Origin: Tragulus kanchil | Lineage: Eukaryota; Chordata; Mammalia; Artiodactyla; Tragulidae | Assembly (NCBI GenBank): GCA_022376925.1 | Contig: JAIOJX010000032.1 | Coordinates: 115,669,979 to 115,733,978 of the forward strand | Direction: 5' to 3' | Length of the DNA stretch: 64,000 nucleotides | In this document: positions 34,812-47,056 of the stretch, piece by piece | Layout of the letters: each line of letters starts with the position of its first letter | Numbering within the stretch: position 1 is the stretch's first letter | The notes under the pieces: generated by a model | The model's database searches: none | What the model was told of the DNA's origin: nothing | Seen by the model: only the letters and a program-made list of their open reading frames with translations | Program-made: the position numbers and the translations under genes

Positions 34812-35794
34812 TCCAAACTTTCTAGACTGTCACAGAAGGCTTTCATGATTTTCCGTTGCCTCCTTAACCAGTTTCACCGCCTTCTACTCTTTTCCTTAAA
34901 TCCATTATCAAGCTACTGTCCACTAGATTATGAATTCTTTGAAGTCAAGAACAGTGTATTTCCAAGGCCTAGCACAGTCACTGGTATATTATTGGAGTCT
35001 TGTTAAATGGTAAAGTAATTCATTAGTGGTTTAAAATTCTAACAAGGTCACAGTGTGAGAGAGAAAATTAAAAATAATATGGTAGCCTTTGATTTCCTTT
35101 GCTAAGTATAAATTAGAAGCATACTCACTGAGGATCAAGTCCTTCTTCCCCATTACAGATTCCTGGTCATTTGGACCGAACATCCTGGTTAGACAGTCAT
35201 GGGGAAGCACCACGCCCCCTGACCCCATAGGAACCAAATCAAAGAGCTCCAAAGCTCTTGGCCGAGGTTTCTTACTGCTTGTATCCAAGTGATGCAAAAT
35301 AGTGCAGGAAATTTTTTGCCTTCTGAAAGTTTTTTGACACTTTGATCTTTAGTTTGATTTTCTTCCTCTAAGTGCTGCCCTAGACTGATCTGTTTTCATG
35401 AACGTAAATTGAAGTTAATTTTGTTGTGTAAATTCTTTGGTAGCCTGTGTAAATTCCTTGATAGCCTTGGTAAATAAGTGCAACGGTTATTGTTAATATG
35501 GGGGGCCCGCTCCTAAGTGGAAGGGAGGCTGAAATCTGTGTGGGAAATACTTAGTCATTTCGATGGATTAAATTTGTAGAGTTTGGAATCAAACCAAGAG
35601 GGTAGTAGAATCTATAACAGTAGAATCTATGAGAAAATAAAAGGCAAGAAACATGACTTGAATTATAAAATTTGGTAATTTGCATAAAGAATAGAAAAAT
35701 CACCCATAATTCCTCTACTGTAAGGAAATATAGAATAGAAATTGCATAAATGGTCTTTGAATAATGTTATTCAGCCTGTTAGTATTAGAAAAAA

Positions 35795-36126
35795 ATTTTG
35801 ATTTTTATTTATTTATTGGTTGTACCGGGTCTTTGCTGCTGTACACAGGCTTTCTCTAGTTATGGTGAGTGGGGGCTACTCTCTCGTTGCAGTCTGTGGG
35901 CTTCTCTGGTTGTGGAGCACTTGCCCTAGAGCATGCAGGCTTCAGTAGTTGCAGCAAGTGGCCTCAGTAGTTGCAGCTCATGAACTCTAAAGTTTGGGCT
36001 CAGTAGTTGTGGCACACAGGCTTAGTTGCTCTGTGGCATGTGGAATCCTCCCAGGCCAGGGATCAAGCTAGTATCCCCTGCATTGTCAGGAGGATTCGTA
36101 ACCCCTGGATCACCAAGGAAGTCCTA
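35795..36126 (-). mobile_element. CHR-2-type SINE, complete
   Basis: Landmarks gtaccgggtctttgctgctg, gcttcagtagttgcagcaag, cacacaggcttagttgctct and tggatcaccaaggaagtcct identify a reverse-oriented CHR-2. Confidence 0.8.
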
Positions 36127-36139
36127 GTATCAGAAAAAA

Positions 36140-36790
36140 TTTTAATACATTACTGTAACAGAGTAAAAGAGAAGAAAATATGATAAGCTCCATGGGTGAA
36201 AAAAGAAAAAATTCAGTGCCCATTCATTGATGAAAGCTCTTAGCAGAGTTAGGAATAAGAGGATCTTCCTTAACTGGATAAAGGGTATCTACAAAACCAA
36301 TAACATGGGCCAAACATTAGCTATAAAGCATGAAGCCCAATGTGTACATATAGAGGACAGTCAATAAAAGTGACCGTGGCTTTGGTGATAGGAGAAAAAA
36401 CTGTAACAATCATTAGTCTAAATGATAAAAAAGAAAAACTCCCTTTAAAATCAAGACTAAGTAAAGATGACTGCTATTAGTGCTTCTGTGCAACATTAGT
36501 GTATTAGTCTTAGCCAACATGGTAAGATGATAAAAAATAAGGACTAGAAAGGAAGAAAGAAAAGTGTTGTTACATAGTTGGTATGATTGCCAGAATCTAC
36601 AGATAAATTAATAATATTGAGATTGTTTATCAAAGCAATTGACTACAAGATCAAAATGCAATGAATAGAGATTCTGTTAACCGTAAAGAAAAAAACAATT
36701 GTTGAAAAGACACCATTTATAATACCAATCCCCAAAAAAGTAAGATATTCTGATTAACAGAAAATATGTAAGGCCTTTATAGGAAAAATG
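36140..36790 (+). mobile_element. Old L1 ORF2 fragment (partly repeated at 37491-37925)
   Basis: Plus-strand L1 ORF2-like words occur in order: aactggataaagggtatcta, agccaacatggtaagatgat, ttggtatgattgccagaatc and caccatttataataccaatc. No open frame. Confidence 0.55.
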
Positions 36791-37182
36791 TTAATGTTTT
36801 TTGACACCTTTTTTTCAAATAGCCAGAGCATTCTGCCTTCTCATGGTTTATTGCTATAGTCAAGATACCATGTTAAGATGCATGTGCACACACATATGTT
36901 CAAGCACACACGTTGTAGACAGGACTTGTAAAAGACTGTTTCCTGCATAGATCAGGGGAAAGGCGTCTCAGATTTAGTACACTGTCCTCCCAGCTCCAGC
37001 CTGAAGCTGAGAGAACTTGCATCTTCTGCTTCTCCAGTTCTGCTGAATCCTTGCCATTTCTGATCTCTCGTGGGCCCAAGGTAGCATGACAGGAAGGAAT
37101 TTGGCTTTTCCTTGGAAGCACAGTTTTTAACTCTAATTGGACCCGATCAGATATCTCATATTTGGCTACTCTTTCTTCCTAG

Positions 37183-37309
37183 GTCAATCACCTCACTCCG
37201 GAGTGAACTGATTCCATACCTTGTAAGAAAACAGTTCTCCTCAACTTCATCACAACAAGGACAAGAAGAAAAAGAAGAGGATGTAAAGAAAAGGAGCCGA
37301 AGTCCTTAG
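37183..37309 (+). CDS. EIF2B3: EIF2B3 128-bp exon, first of three copies, with 1-base loss
   Basis: The exon follows a cttcctag acceptor and encodes [20 protein letters not shown] and onward through a Gln/Glu/Lys-rich stretch, matching human EIF2B3 at about residues 219-261. The donor is gtcagt after tccttag. This copy has 127 bases: one A is missing from the A-run near 37287-37292, so KKKEPKSL is frameshifted. The other two copies have the expected 128 bases. The loss lies within 200 bases of an assembly-like junction (37489), so a homopolymer sequencing error is likelier than a real mutation. This stretch is hydrophilic and probably a flexible linker. Confidence 0.88.
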
Positions 37310-38214
37310 GTCAGTGCTTGAGTTGGTGCAGTAAGATAGAGGTAGTGACAGCTTTGGTAAGAGTGTCCAGGCAGGTTAACCCAGCCCACGATGCCTGTCT
37401 CAAGGGAACAGGCTCTCCTCCCCAGGTGGCTGACAGTCCTAGCCCAACTGATGACTGCTATTTTAGTGCTTCAGGGTGCAACATTTAAAGTCAATAAAAG
37501 TGACCGTGGCTTTGGTGATAGGAGAAAAAACTGTAACAATCATTAGTCTAAATGATAAAAAAGAAAAACTCCCTTTAAAATCAAGACTAAGTAAAGATGA
37601 CTGCTATTAGTGCTTCTGTGCAACATTAGTGTATTAGTCTTAGCCAACATGGTAAGATGATAAAAAATAAGGACTAGAAAGGAAGAAAGAAAAGTGTTGT
37701 TACATAGTTGGTATGATTGCCAGAATCTACAGATAAATTAATAATATTGAGATTGTTTATCAAAGCAATTGACTACAAGATCAAAATGCAATGAATAGAG
37801 ATTCTGTTAACCGTAAAGAAAAAAACAATTGTTGAAAAGACACCATTTATAATACCAATCCCCAAAAAAGTAAGATATTCTGATTAACAGAAAATATGTA
37901 AGGCCTTTATAGGAAAAATGTTAATGTTTTTTGACACCTTTTTTTCAAATAGCCAGAGCATTCTGCCTTCTCATGGTTTATTGCTATAGTCAAGATACCA
38001 TGTTAAGATGCATGTGCACACACATATGTTCAAGCACACACGTTGTAGACAGGACTTGTAAAAGACTGTTTCCTGCATAGATCAGGGGAAAGGCGTCTCA
38101 GATTTAGTACACTGTCCTCCCAGCTCCAGCCTGAAGCTGAGAGAACTTGCATCTTCTGCTTCTCCAGTTCTGCTGAATCCTTGCCATTTCTGATCTCTCG
38201 TGGGCCCAAGGTAG

Positions 38215-38589
<375 letters not shown>

Positions 38590-38601
38590 TGAGCCCCAGA
38601 T

Positions 38602-39017
38602 GGGCTTGCTCAAGCAGATCCCGTCAGTTTGCTCTTCCAGAACAGGATCTTCATGCCTCAAGTCCATTCCCTTGGTTAACAGCCCTGGTTTGGCTGTGTT
38701 CCCCTATAGACCTTTCTGACTTTGAAATCTGCCTATCATTTTTCAGTTTTCCTATTCTCTAGGCTCTGGAAAGCCCCACTCCTGACTAAACTCAACCTCC
38801 TCTATCAAGGGAAGAAAGGAAGGGGGGTATAGTGACAGTCCAACCAGAGCCAATAGCCTTTCTCCTTTCAAAGATGTAGGGGAAAGGTCCGTCTTTGCTC
38901 TCATAACCTTGCCTAGTCCCTGGTCCATTCCTGGGCTCATTGTATATGTTCCCAAAGAAGTATTTGTCAAAGGAATAAATGGAGACAGGATAGCATGGTT
39001 TTTAAGATATCAGGGTT
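38602..39017. other. Intron, nothing recognised
   Basis: Follows the second copy of the 128-bp exon. No known repeat was recognised before the CHR-1 SINE. It recurs at 39722-40137. Confidence 0.35.
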
Positions 39018-39162
39018 TGGACTTCCCTGGTGGTCCAGTGGCTAGGACTCTGAGTTCCCAATGCCAGGGACATGGGTTCGATCCCAGGTCAGGGAACTAG
39101 ATGCCACAGGCCACGACTAAGACCCAGAGCAGCCAAATAAATTAATTAATTAAGAAAAAAAA
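39018..39162 (+). mobile_element. CHR-1-type SINE with target-site duplication
   Basis: Starts ggacttccctggtggtccag, B box gggttcgatccc, tail (AATT)n then A. It is flanked by aagatatcagggtt and aagatatcagggct (39004 and 39163). Confidence 0.85.
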
Positions 39163-39179
39163 AAGATATCAGGGCTTAG

Positions 39180-39276
39180 TATCTCAGACCCAGATTTGAA
39201 ATCTGACTCTACCTTTTATTAGCTTTGTGATCTAAGGCAGGTTTTTTAGTGTTTTGAGCCCCAGTTTTCTTATCAT
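39180..39276 (+). repeat. MIR fragment (duplicate at 40300-40396)
   Basis: MIR-like aatctgactctaccttttat, then tagctttgtgatctaaggc and gagccccagttttct. Confidence 0.5.
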
Positions 39277-39334
39277 AGAAGATCTCACATACGAATCCTT
39301 GCCATTTCTGATCTCTTCGTTGGGCCCAAGGTAG

Positions 39335-39709
<375 letters not shown>

Positions 39710-40137
39710 TGAGCCCCAGATGGGCTTGCTCAAGCAGATCCCGTCAGTTTGCTCTTCCAGAACAGGATCTTCATGCCTCAAGTCCATTCCCTTGGTTAAC
39801 AGCCCTGGTTTGGCTGTGTTCCCCTATAGACCTTTCTGACTTTGAAATCTGCCTATCATTTTTCAGTTTTCCTATTCTCTAGGCTCTGGAAAGCCCCACT
39901 CCTGACTAAACTCAACCTCCTCTATCAAGGGAAGAAAGGAAGGGCGGTATAGTGACAGTCCAACCAGAGCCAATAGCCTTTCTCCTTTCAAAGATGTAGG
40001 GGAAAGGTCCGTCTTTGCTCTCATAACCTTGCCTAGTCCCTGGTCCATTCCTGGGCTCATTGTATATGTTCCCAAAGAAGTATTTGTCAAAGGAATAAAT
40101 GGAGACAGGATAGCATGGTTTTTAAGATATCAGGGTT

Positions 40138-40282
40138 TGGACTTCCCTGGTGGTCCAGTGGCTAGGACTCTGAGTTCCCAATGCCAGGGACATGGGTTCG
40201 ATCCCAGGTCAGGGAACTAGATGCCACAGGCCACGACTAAGACCCAGAGCAGCCAAATAAATTAATTAATTAAGAAAAAAAA
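40138..40282 (+). mobile_element. CHR-1-type SINE, duplicate of 39018-39162
   Basis: Second copy from duplication 13, same flanking duplication. Confidence 0.84.
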
Positions 40283-40773
40283 AAGATATCAGGGCTTAGT
40301 ATCTCAGACCCAGATTTGAAATCTGACTCTACCTTTTATTAGCTTTGTGATCTAAGGCAGGTTTTTTAGTGTTTTGAGCCCCAGTTTTCTTATCATAGAA
40401 GATCTCACATACGATATTAAGAGTTGAAAAATTGGAGCCCAGGTCCAGTGCAGTTTCTCTCACAGTACAAGAACCTGATAGGCTAATAGGGCTGAGCACT
40501 AAAGCCTGGACACTCACTTGTGTTACTCCATGGTATACAAGAGTCTATTTGTTTTCCCTAGTAGTGCTTGGTCATCATTCAGACTTCCTTATAGGACCTC
40601 TTTTAAAAACATTTTTGTATTATAATATCCCAGATGTTCAGGAAAACGCTTTGCCTTTTTTAATCTTTGACTTAGTGTTGCAGGTTTCAGTGGGATTCCC
40701 CCAGGTTCATGCTGTATGGTTGAGTTGCAGGGGAAGAGATTTGGGCTGTACCCTCTTTCAAAACTTGACTGAA

Positions 40774-41056
40774 GGGCTTCCCTGGTGGTCCAGTGGGTAA
40801 GGAGTTCAAATTGCAGTGCAAGGGGCACCAGTTCAATCCCTGGCCCAGGAAGATCCCACATGCTGCAGAGTGACTGGACCGGGTGTGTCCAATTACAAGT
40901 CTGCGCTAATGGAGCGCATGTGCCCAGAGCCAGTGCTCTGCAACGAGAGAGGCCACTGTAATGGGAGTCCCACACAGGCCGAAAGAATAAAGATGGATGA
41001 AAATAAATAAATAATAAACCAATAAAAAAAGAGGCCAAAATTAAAAAAAAAAAAAA
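40774..41056 (+). mobile_element. Dominant CHR-related SINE with target-site duplication
   Basis: Head gggcttccctggtggtccag, body ggtgtgtccaattacaagtc and gagcgcatgtgcccagagcc, tail agaggccaaaattaaaaa. Flanked by ttgactga (40765-40772 and 41057-41064). Confidence 0.88.
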
Positions 41057-41117
41057 TTGACTGAGTCTATACCCCTTCTCGCTTATGTCCTTACTTGGTT
41101 TGGTTTGGGTTCCAAAG

Positions 41118-41308
41118 ATATTTACAGTTTTATAAAAGAAGCCAACACTCTGACCCTTGCTCCCTATGATGCCTGCTGGAATGCCTATCGAGGAGACAGC
41201 CAGGAAGATTCGTCCAGATCACAGGTGCGCTGCTATGTCCACATCATGAAAGAGGGGCTCTGCTCTCGAGTGAGCACCCTAGGACTCTACATGGAAGCCA
41301 ACAGACAG
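41118..41308 (+). CDS. EIF2B3: EIF2B3 191-bp exon, first of two copies
   Basis: Encodes the end of a split Asp codon, then [11 protein letters not shown] through [10 protein letters not shown] (63 residues), matching human EIF2B3 at about residues 262-325. The acceptor is ttccaaag and the donor gtgagg after CAG. It contains the conserved stretches [20 protein letters not shown] and LYMEANRQ that lead into the C-terminal left-handed beta-helix domain. A species difference from human is visible in [14 protein letters not shown]. It lies in the first half of the duplicated block 40392-41542 / 41543-42692. Confidence 0.93.
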
Positions 41309-41924
41309 GTGAGGGGATGGGTTCAGAGGAGAAATCATGGAGGTTCCTGTCCCAGGAACAGACCTGAGCCTTTTGTCTTATTTCTTCATTGGGTACACAT
41401 AACCCAGTGAGAGGGTTCAGAATCCTCTCATTCCTAAGGTTGAACAAAACCTGGCATGTCAGGAGACACTATAGGGGTACCCAAGTACAGCAGAAGGGAA
41501 GTGAGGGTCATGGTCTGCAGAGGCAGAGCTTCTGTAGCTCAAATCATAGAAGATCTCACATACGATATTAAGAGTTGAAAAATTGGAGCCCAGGTCCAGT
41601 GCAGTTTCTCTCACAGTACAAGAACCTGATAGGCTAATAGGGCTGAGCACTAAAGCCTGGACACTCACTTGTGTTACTCCATGGTATACAAGAGTCTATT
41701 TGTTTTCCCTAGTAGTGCTTGGTCATCATTCAGACTTCCTTATAGGACCTCTTTTAAAAACATTTTTGTATTATAATATCCCAGATGTTCAGGAAAACGC
41801 TTTGCCTTTTTTAATCTTTGACTTAGTGTTGCAGGTTTCAGTGGGATTCCCCCAGGTTCATGCTGTATGGTTGAGTTGCAGGGGAAGAGATTTGGGCTGT
41901 ACCCTCTTTCAAAACTTGACTGAA

Positions 41925-42207
41925 GGGCTTCCCTGGTGGTCCAGTGGGTAAGGAGTTCAAATTGCAGTGCAAGGGGCACCAGTTCAATCCCTGGCCCAGG
42001 AAGATCCCACATGCTGCAGAGTGACTGGACCGGGTGTGTCCAATTACAAGTCTGCGCTAATGGAGCGCATGTGCCCAGAGCCAGTGCTCTGCAACGAGAG
42101 GCCACTGTAATGGGAGGCCCACACAGGCCGAAAGAATAAAGATGGATGAAAATAAATAAATAATAAACCAATAAAAAAAGAGGCCAAAATTAAAAAAAAA
42201 AAAAATT
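41925..42207 (+). mobile_element. Dominant CHR-related SINE, duplicate of 40774-41056
   Basis: Second copy from duplication 14, with a few small differences in the body (gagaggccac and gggaggccc). Confidence 0.86.
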
Positions 42208-42266
42208 GACTGAGTCTATACCCCTTCTCGCTTATGTCCTTACTTGGTTTGGTTTGGGTTCCAAAG

Positions 42267-42457
42267 ATATTTACAGTTTTATAAAAGAAGCCAACACTCT
42301 GACCCTTGCTCCCTATGATGCCTGCTGGAATGCCTATCGAGGAGACAGCCAGGAAGATTCGTCCAGATCACAGGTGCGCTGCTATGTCCACATCATGAAA
42401 GAGGGGCTCTGCTCTCGAGTGAGCACCCTAGGACTCTACATGGAAGCCAACAGACAG
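42267..42457 (+). CDS. EIF2B3: EIF2B3 191-bp exon, second copy
   Basis: Identical in length and translation to the exon at 41118-41308, with the same aaag acceptor and gtgagg donor. It is continuous with the unique intron leading to the 78-bp exon at 44178. Since 191 is not a multiple of three, splicing both copies would shift the frame, which argues that the duplication is not in the real gene. Confidence 0.88.
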
Positions 42458-42692
42458 GTGAGGGGATGGGTTCAGAGGAGAAATCATGGAGGTTCCTGTC
42501 CCAGGAACAGACCTGAGCCTTTTGTCTTATTTCTTCATTGGGTACACAATAACCCAGTGAGAGGGTTCAGAATCCCTCTCATTCCTAAGGTTGAACAAAA
42601 CCTGGCATGTCAGGAGACACTATAGGGGTACCCAAGTACAGCAGAAGGGGAAGTGAGGGTCATGGTCTGCAGAGGCAGAGCTTCTGTAGCTC

Positions 42693-44177
42693 CAAAAAAA
42701 AGGCCAACAGCTCTAGGAAGGCTTAACTTCTGGCCTCTGGGATCAATAGCTTTCTCCTGTTCTGCTCAGCCTGGGGATATGCACAGCACTTCATAAACAA
42801 GCAGATAAACACTGTGTAATCTGTGATGAGGTAAACATAGGCACACAGCGGAGGCTTTCCTAAGAAGGTAAAGGGACAGTGAATAGAATAGCCAAGTGGC
42901 AAAGCATCAAGGAAGGAATGTCTATGTGAGAGAAGTGTCTGGAAAACTGCAATAGAGCATGTGGAGTCTTGCTAACCCATCCTTTTAACCCTGAGGTTTG
43001 TGAAGTGTGGAGACTGAGTAGCTTCTGTGGAGGAGGAAGCAGTGCCCTAAAGGCAGGCCAGGTTTTAGTAAGATGAGGGGTGAAGAAGGGGACAGTGAGG
43101 AAGCAGCGTATGTACAGGAAATCTTTATTGCCTAGCAGGGACAGGAAGAAGGAAAAATGGATTGGGGTTGAATCCCTGAAGAAAATTCTGACTCAGGAAT
43201 CTTCAGGACCCATACCATGTGGTAGACACAGCCCCAGCCCCAGACCTTAAGTTGGCCTCAACCTGCATTGGTTATAGTCAAAGGAATCCAAGCTAACTGG
43301 TTTATGAGAAATCAGAACTAGTCCCGTGTTTACTCAGGATAGTCCTGGGTAAGGTTAGCCCCTATGTAATGTTAAGAGGTGTAGAAGGCTACCTTAATTG
43401 ACTTTTAGTTCTCCTTCTTCGATTCTATGACTTGCATCTGTCTGGCAGGTTTGAAAACAAGTCCATGAATAGCCTAAGGCCAGAGAAATATCCTCTGAAG
43501 TGCCAACAGAGGCTGTGCATCTGACAGGTCTGAAAGGCATTAGCTGAAGTATAACAGAGGAGGTTCCAGGGATAGTAACGGAGGGATTAGCCTTCACGTC
43601 ACCAGTATAGCCAGTGTGACAAGGCCTTCCTCAGCTAGGGTGTCTTCCACACACAGTGCTCTGACCAGCCTTCTGTCCATGCCGGGGAATCACAGGTAAA
43701 TAAAAACGATCTCTGCCTTCCTAAAAGGTCCAGAACTGAACATTCCACACCCATAACATTTTCTGTTTTCTCATACTAGAAAGAGAATATTGTGGATGTT
43801 CCCTTCAACATTTTATTTTGGCTGGTAAAAACAACAAAAAAAGATTCCTCCTCAGGCCTTAGGGTGCTCCTTGCTCTCTTTAGGCCTCCTCTCCGAAAGG
43901 CTGCCCAGCTGTCTCAAAGGCTTATTTCCCAGCCTCCCAGCTGAGGGACATGGCAGTACTTCAGGGAGGAGACTCTTAGCTAGGAAACTGAGGATGAGAC
44001 TATGTAGAAGCTGCTGCGTAAACAATCCTTGTCCTAGGGGAAATACATCAGCCTGCCTCATCCAGACAGGGCGGTGGCCGAAAGCTCCCCACACTTCTGA
44101 CTGAACACGGGGTTCTACTTAATATGCTTTCAGGTGTTTTCTAGTCTTACTTTAGTGGCTAAACATCTTTCTTCCAG
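42693..44177. other. Intron between the 191-bp and 78-bp exons
   Basis: Single-copy sequence. No interspersed repeat, exon or RNA gene recognised. Confidence 0.45.
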
Positions 44178-44255
44178 GTGTCCAAATTGCTACCTGTTAT
44201 CTGTCCAGAAGAGTCGCTGGTGCACTCATCAGCCCAGATTGTCAGCAAACACCTG
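44178..44255 (+). CDS. EIF2B3: EIF2B3 78-bp exon (single copy)
   Basis: Encodes 26 whole residues, [12 protein letters not shown] followed by [14 protein letters not shown], matching human EIF2B3 at about residues 326-351 (human VPKLL...[10 protein letters not shown]). The acceptor is tcttccag and the donor gtaagt, both intron phase 0. It marks the start of the left-handed beta-helix region. It falls in 41543-45771, outside the duplicated parts, which is why it is the only exon present once. Confidence 0.93.
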
Positions 44256-44699
44256 GTAAGTGCTGGCTTGGGCCGGGCAGGTATGGGACAGTGTCTGGGT
44301 GACTGAGGCATGTCCTTGAGAAGCTGGTTTGAAGCTGTGAAGCCCTGAACCTCATTGGCCCCAGGGAAGTCCCAAACTGAGTTCTGGCTATAAAAGCTTA
44401 CCTTCTAGCCTAGGCGCTCGAGCAGACTGCCTAGACAGGTGCAGAGCTCAGCCTCACAAACCCTGTAAGGAAGGTCCGTTACAGTCTTTGTACTCAGACC
44501 CAGGAGGTTTCTATCTCTGTCCCTCTTCTTCCCCTGACTTGAGCACTGTCTTCAGGAGAGCCCCTCTTATACACAAGTGCATGAGTGTGTAAGTCTAAGT
44601 TGATTTCAGAGATATTATGTGACCTTGTGGCCCTGAGAAATACTGGTGAAGATCCTTCTTGCTGAAGTGTCTCTAGGGAAGGATCCCAGTAGACCCCAG
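44256..44699. other. Intron between the 78-bp and 149-bp exons
   Basis: Single-copy sequence without recognised repeats. Confidence 0.45.
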
Positions 44700-44785
44700 C
44701 TCGAGGAATCTGGAGGGCTAGTTTGAAGTTGGTTGAGACGGGTTAACAAGATTTTGTATTTTATATTTATATTTGCCTTTTACAG

Positions 44786-44934
44786 GTTGGAACTGATAGC
44801 CTCATTGGACCGGATACACAGGTTGGAGAGAAGTCATCCATTAAGCAGTCAGTCATTGGCTCATCCTGTGTCATAAAAGATAGAGTGACTGTCACCAATT
44901 GCCTTCTCATGAACTCAGTTACCGTGGAAGAAGG
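44786..44934 (+). CDS. EIF2B3: EIF2B3 149-bp exon, first of two copies
   Basis: Encodes 49 residues from [20 protein letters not shown] to NSVTVEE plus two bases of a Gly codon, matching human EIF2B3 at about residues 352-401. The sequence shows hexapeptide repeats with regularly spaced Ile, Val and Leu ([24 protein letters not shown]), typical of the left-handed beta-helix domain of eIF2B gamma and epsilon, which helps assemble the decamer. The acceptor is ccttttacag and the donor gtatgt. The following exon(s), about the last 50 residues, were not found in the window. Confidence 0.93.
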
Positions 44935-45169
44935 GTATGTCTCCCCTTGTACCCACCTGAGGCATGGCTCCTGGTGTCTCTGGGAGGCTTTAGAGGCCAA
45001 CCTAGCCTAGGAAGGCTATCAGCTTGGCGAAGGGAAGAAAGGAAAAATGAAGGAATAGCACCTAGGCCTTGGTTTTGGCTCCATAATCTCATGGTCTCAG
45101 AAAACATTTCCAGCCGTCTTCTTATACTTAAGACAATTGTAGCCCTGGGAGAAGCTGTCTTCTCTTGTT

Positions 45170-45521
45170 GTTTTTTTTTTTTCTTAACATTTATTTTATT
45201 TATTTATCTTTTGGGGGGTGGGGTGGGAGGGAGGGGAGCGGGCGGGCCACTTCTATTGGTCTTTCATTTCTCTATTTTCATCCGTCTTTGTTCTTTGGCT
45301 CCTGTGGGCCTCCCATCGCAGTGGCCTCTGTCGTCGCAGAGCGCCGGCTCTGGGCGCATGCGCCCCAGAACTCCAGCAGAGCCCCAGAGCTCTGGCTCAG
45401 TAATTGGACACATCAGTCCAGCCGCTTTGTGGCACGTGGGATCTTCCCAGGCCAGGGATCAAACCGGCGCCCCTTGCCCTGCAAGGCGGTGTCCTTACCC
45501 ACTGGACCACCAGGGAAGCCC
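45170..45521 (-). mobile_element. Dominant CHR-related SINE, C-rich tail type
   Basis: Reverse-oriented: T-rich start, then G-rich (45212-45245), gccacttctattggtctttc, ctcctgtgggcctcccatcg, and the head ctggaccaccagggaagccc. Flanked by tcttctcttgtt (45158-45169 and 45522-45533). It has an extra ~17 bases (aactccagcagagcccc) near 45367 not seen in other copies. Confidence 0.89.
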
Positions 45522-45861
45522 TCTTCTCTTGTTTTGATATCCTGCTTGGTGGGATGGCCACAGTAGTGAGCCCCTGGCAGGGCTGGAATGACCCTGCACC
45601 AATGTCTAAGGGTCACCTGCCCACTATCTCAGTGTGCCACAGAAAGCAGAGGCCTATGAGGAGTGGACATATAAGACACATTCCATTTTCAAGGGAGAGC
45701 TTCTCTGTTACAAGCTATAGAGAATCTTTCCCATTTTAAGATGCTTTAGAATGCCCAAAAATTTGATTGTTCTCGAGGAATCTGGAGGGCTAGTTTGAAG
45801 TTGGTTGAGACGGGTTAACAAGATTTTGTATTTTATATTTATATTTGCACGTTTTAAACAG

Positions 45862-46010
45862 GTTGGAACTGATAGCCTCATTGGACCGGATACACAGGTT
45901 GGAGAGAAGTCATCCATTAAGCAGTCAGTCATTGGCTCATCCTGTGTCATAAAAGATAGAGTGACTGTCACCAATTGCCTTCTCATGAACTCAGTTACCG
46001 TGGAAGAAGG
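45862..46010 (+). CDS. EIF2B3: EIF2B3 149-bp exon, second copy
   Basis: Same 149 bases and translation as the exon at 44786-44934, with the same gtatgt donor. The acceptor differs: here the intron ends gcacgttttaaacag instead of gccttttacag. That difference is about 80 bases from the junction at 45772, so it may be a contig-end error rather than a polymorphism. Inclusion of both 149-bp copies would shift the frame. Confidence 0.87.
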
Positions 46011-46245
46011 GTATGTCTCCCCTTGTACCCACCTGAGGCATGGCTCCTGGTGTCTCTGGGAGGCTTTAGAGGCCAACCTAGCCTAGGAAGGCTATCAGCT
46101 TGGCGAAGGGAAGAAAGGAAAAATGAAGGAATAGCACCTAGGCCTTGGTTTTGGCTCCATAATCTCATGGTCTCAGAAAACATTTCCAGCCGTCTTCTTA
46201 TACTTAAGACAATTGTAGCCCTGGGAGAAGCTGTCTTCTCTTGTT

Positions 46246-46597
46246 GTTTTTTTTTTTTCTTAACATTTATTTTATTTATTTATCTTTTGGGGGGTGGGGT
46301 GGGGAGGGAGGGGAACGGGCGGGCCACTTCTGTTGGTCTTTCATTTCTCTATTTTTCATCCGTCTTTGTTCTTTGGCTCCTGTGGGCCTCCCATCGCAGT
46401 GGCCTCTGTCGTCGCAGAGCGCCGGCTCTGGGCGCATGCGCCCCAGAACTCCAGCAGAGCCCCAGAGCTCTGGCTCAGTAATTGGACACATCAGTCCAGC
46501 CGCTTTGTGGCACGTGGGATCTTCCCAGGCCAGGGATCAAACCGGCGCCCCTTGCCCTGCAAGGCGGTGTCCTTACCCACTGGACCACCAGGGAAGC
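46246..46597 (-). mobile_element. Dominant CHR-related SINE, duplicate of 45170-45521
   Basis: Second copy from duplication 15, including the unusual internal 17-base insertion. The G-rich tract differs by a base or two. Confidence 0.88.
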
Positions 46598-47056
46598 CCT
46601 CTTCTCTTGTTTTGATATCCTGCTTGGTGGGATGGCCACAGTAGTGAGCCCCTGGCAGGGCTGGAATGACCCTGCACCAATGTCTAAGGGTCACCTGCCC
46701 ACTATCTCAGTGTGCCACAGAAAGCAGAGGCCTATGAGGAGTGGACATATAAGACACATTCCATTTTCAAGGGAGAGCTTCTCTGTTACAAGCTATAGAG
46801 AATCTTTCCCCATTTTAAGATGCTTTAGAATGCCCTAAAATCTTGGTTTATGAACAGCCTGAACTTGGAGTAAGACTTAAATGATGCTTAATAAGATTCT
46901 TCCTCTGCATGGACCTCAGGTTTTTTTTCCTTGTATAAAATGCAAAATTAATGGTAGAAGAGAGAAAGGATATTACCCATGGTTTTCAGACTTTTTAGAA
47001 AGGAAACTTTTTCTTAAGGTAGATCTAAAGCAGAAATTCATTATTTAAAACTGGTA

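Larger units (their letters stand above)
33685..35939. repeat. Direct duplication 11 (33685-34811 / 34812-35939)
   Basis: Offset 1127. Small differences occur near both block ends (atctggttcc versus attttcc near 34848; ctctgcag versus ctctcgttgcag near 34758). Confidence 0.95.
40392..42692. repeat. Direct duplication 14 (40392-41542 / 41543-42692)
   Basis: Offset 1151 and contains the EIF2B3 191-bp exon. Small indels occur in the last 200 bases of copy one. Confidence 0.95.
44700..46846. repeat. Direct duplication 15 (44700-45771 / 45772-46846)
   Basis: Offset 1072 and contains the EIF2B3 149-bp exon and a minus-strand SINE. The copies differ at the splice acceptor and in the SINE C-rich tract. 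Confidence 0.95.

Noticed and set aside
40432..40800. A 122-codon open frame repeated at 41583
   Set aside because: It lies in an EIF2B3 intron, runs into a SINE at its end and appears twice only because of the block duplication.
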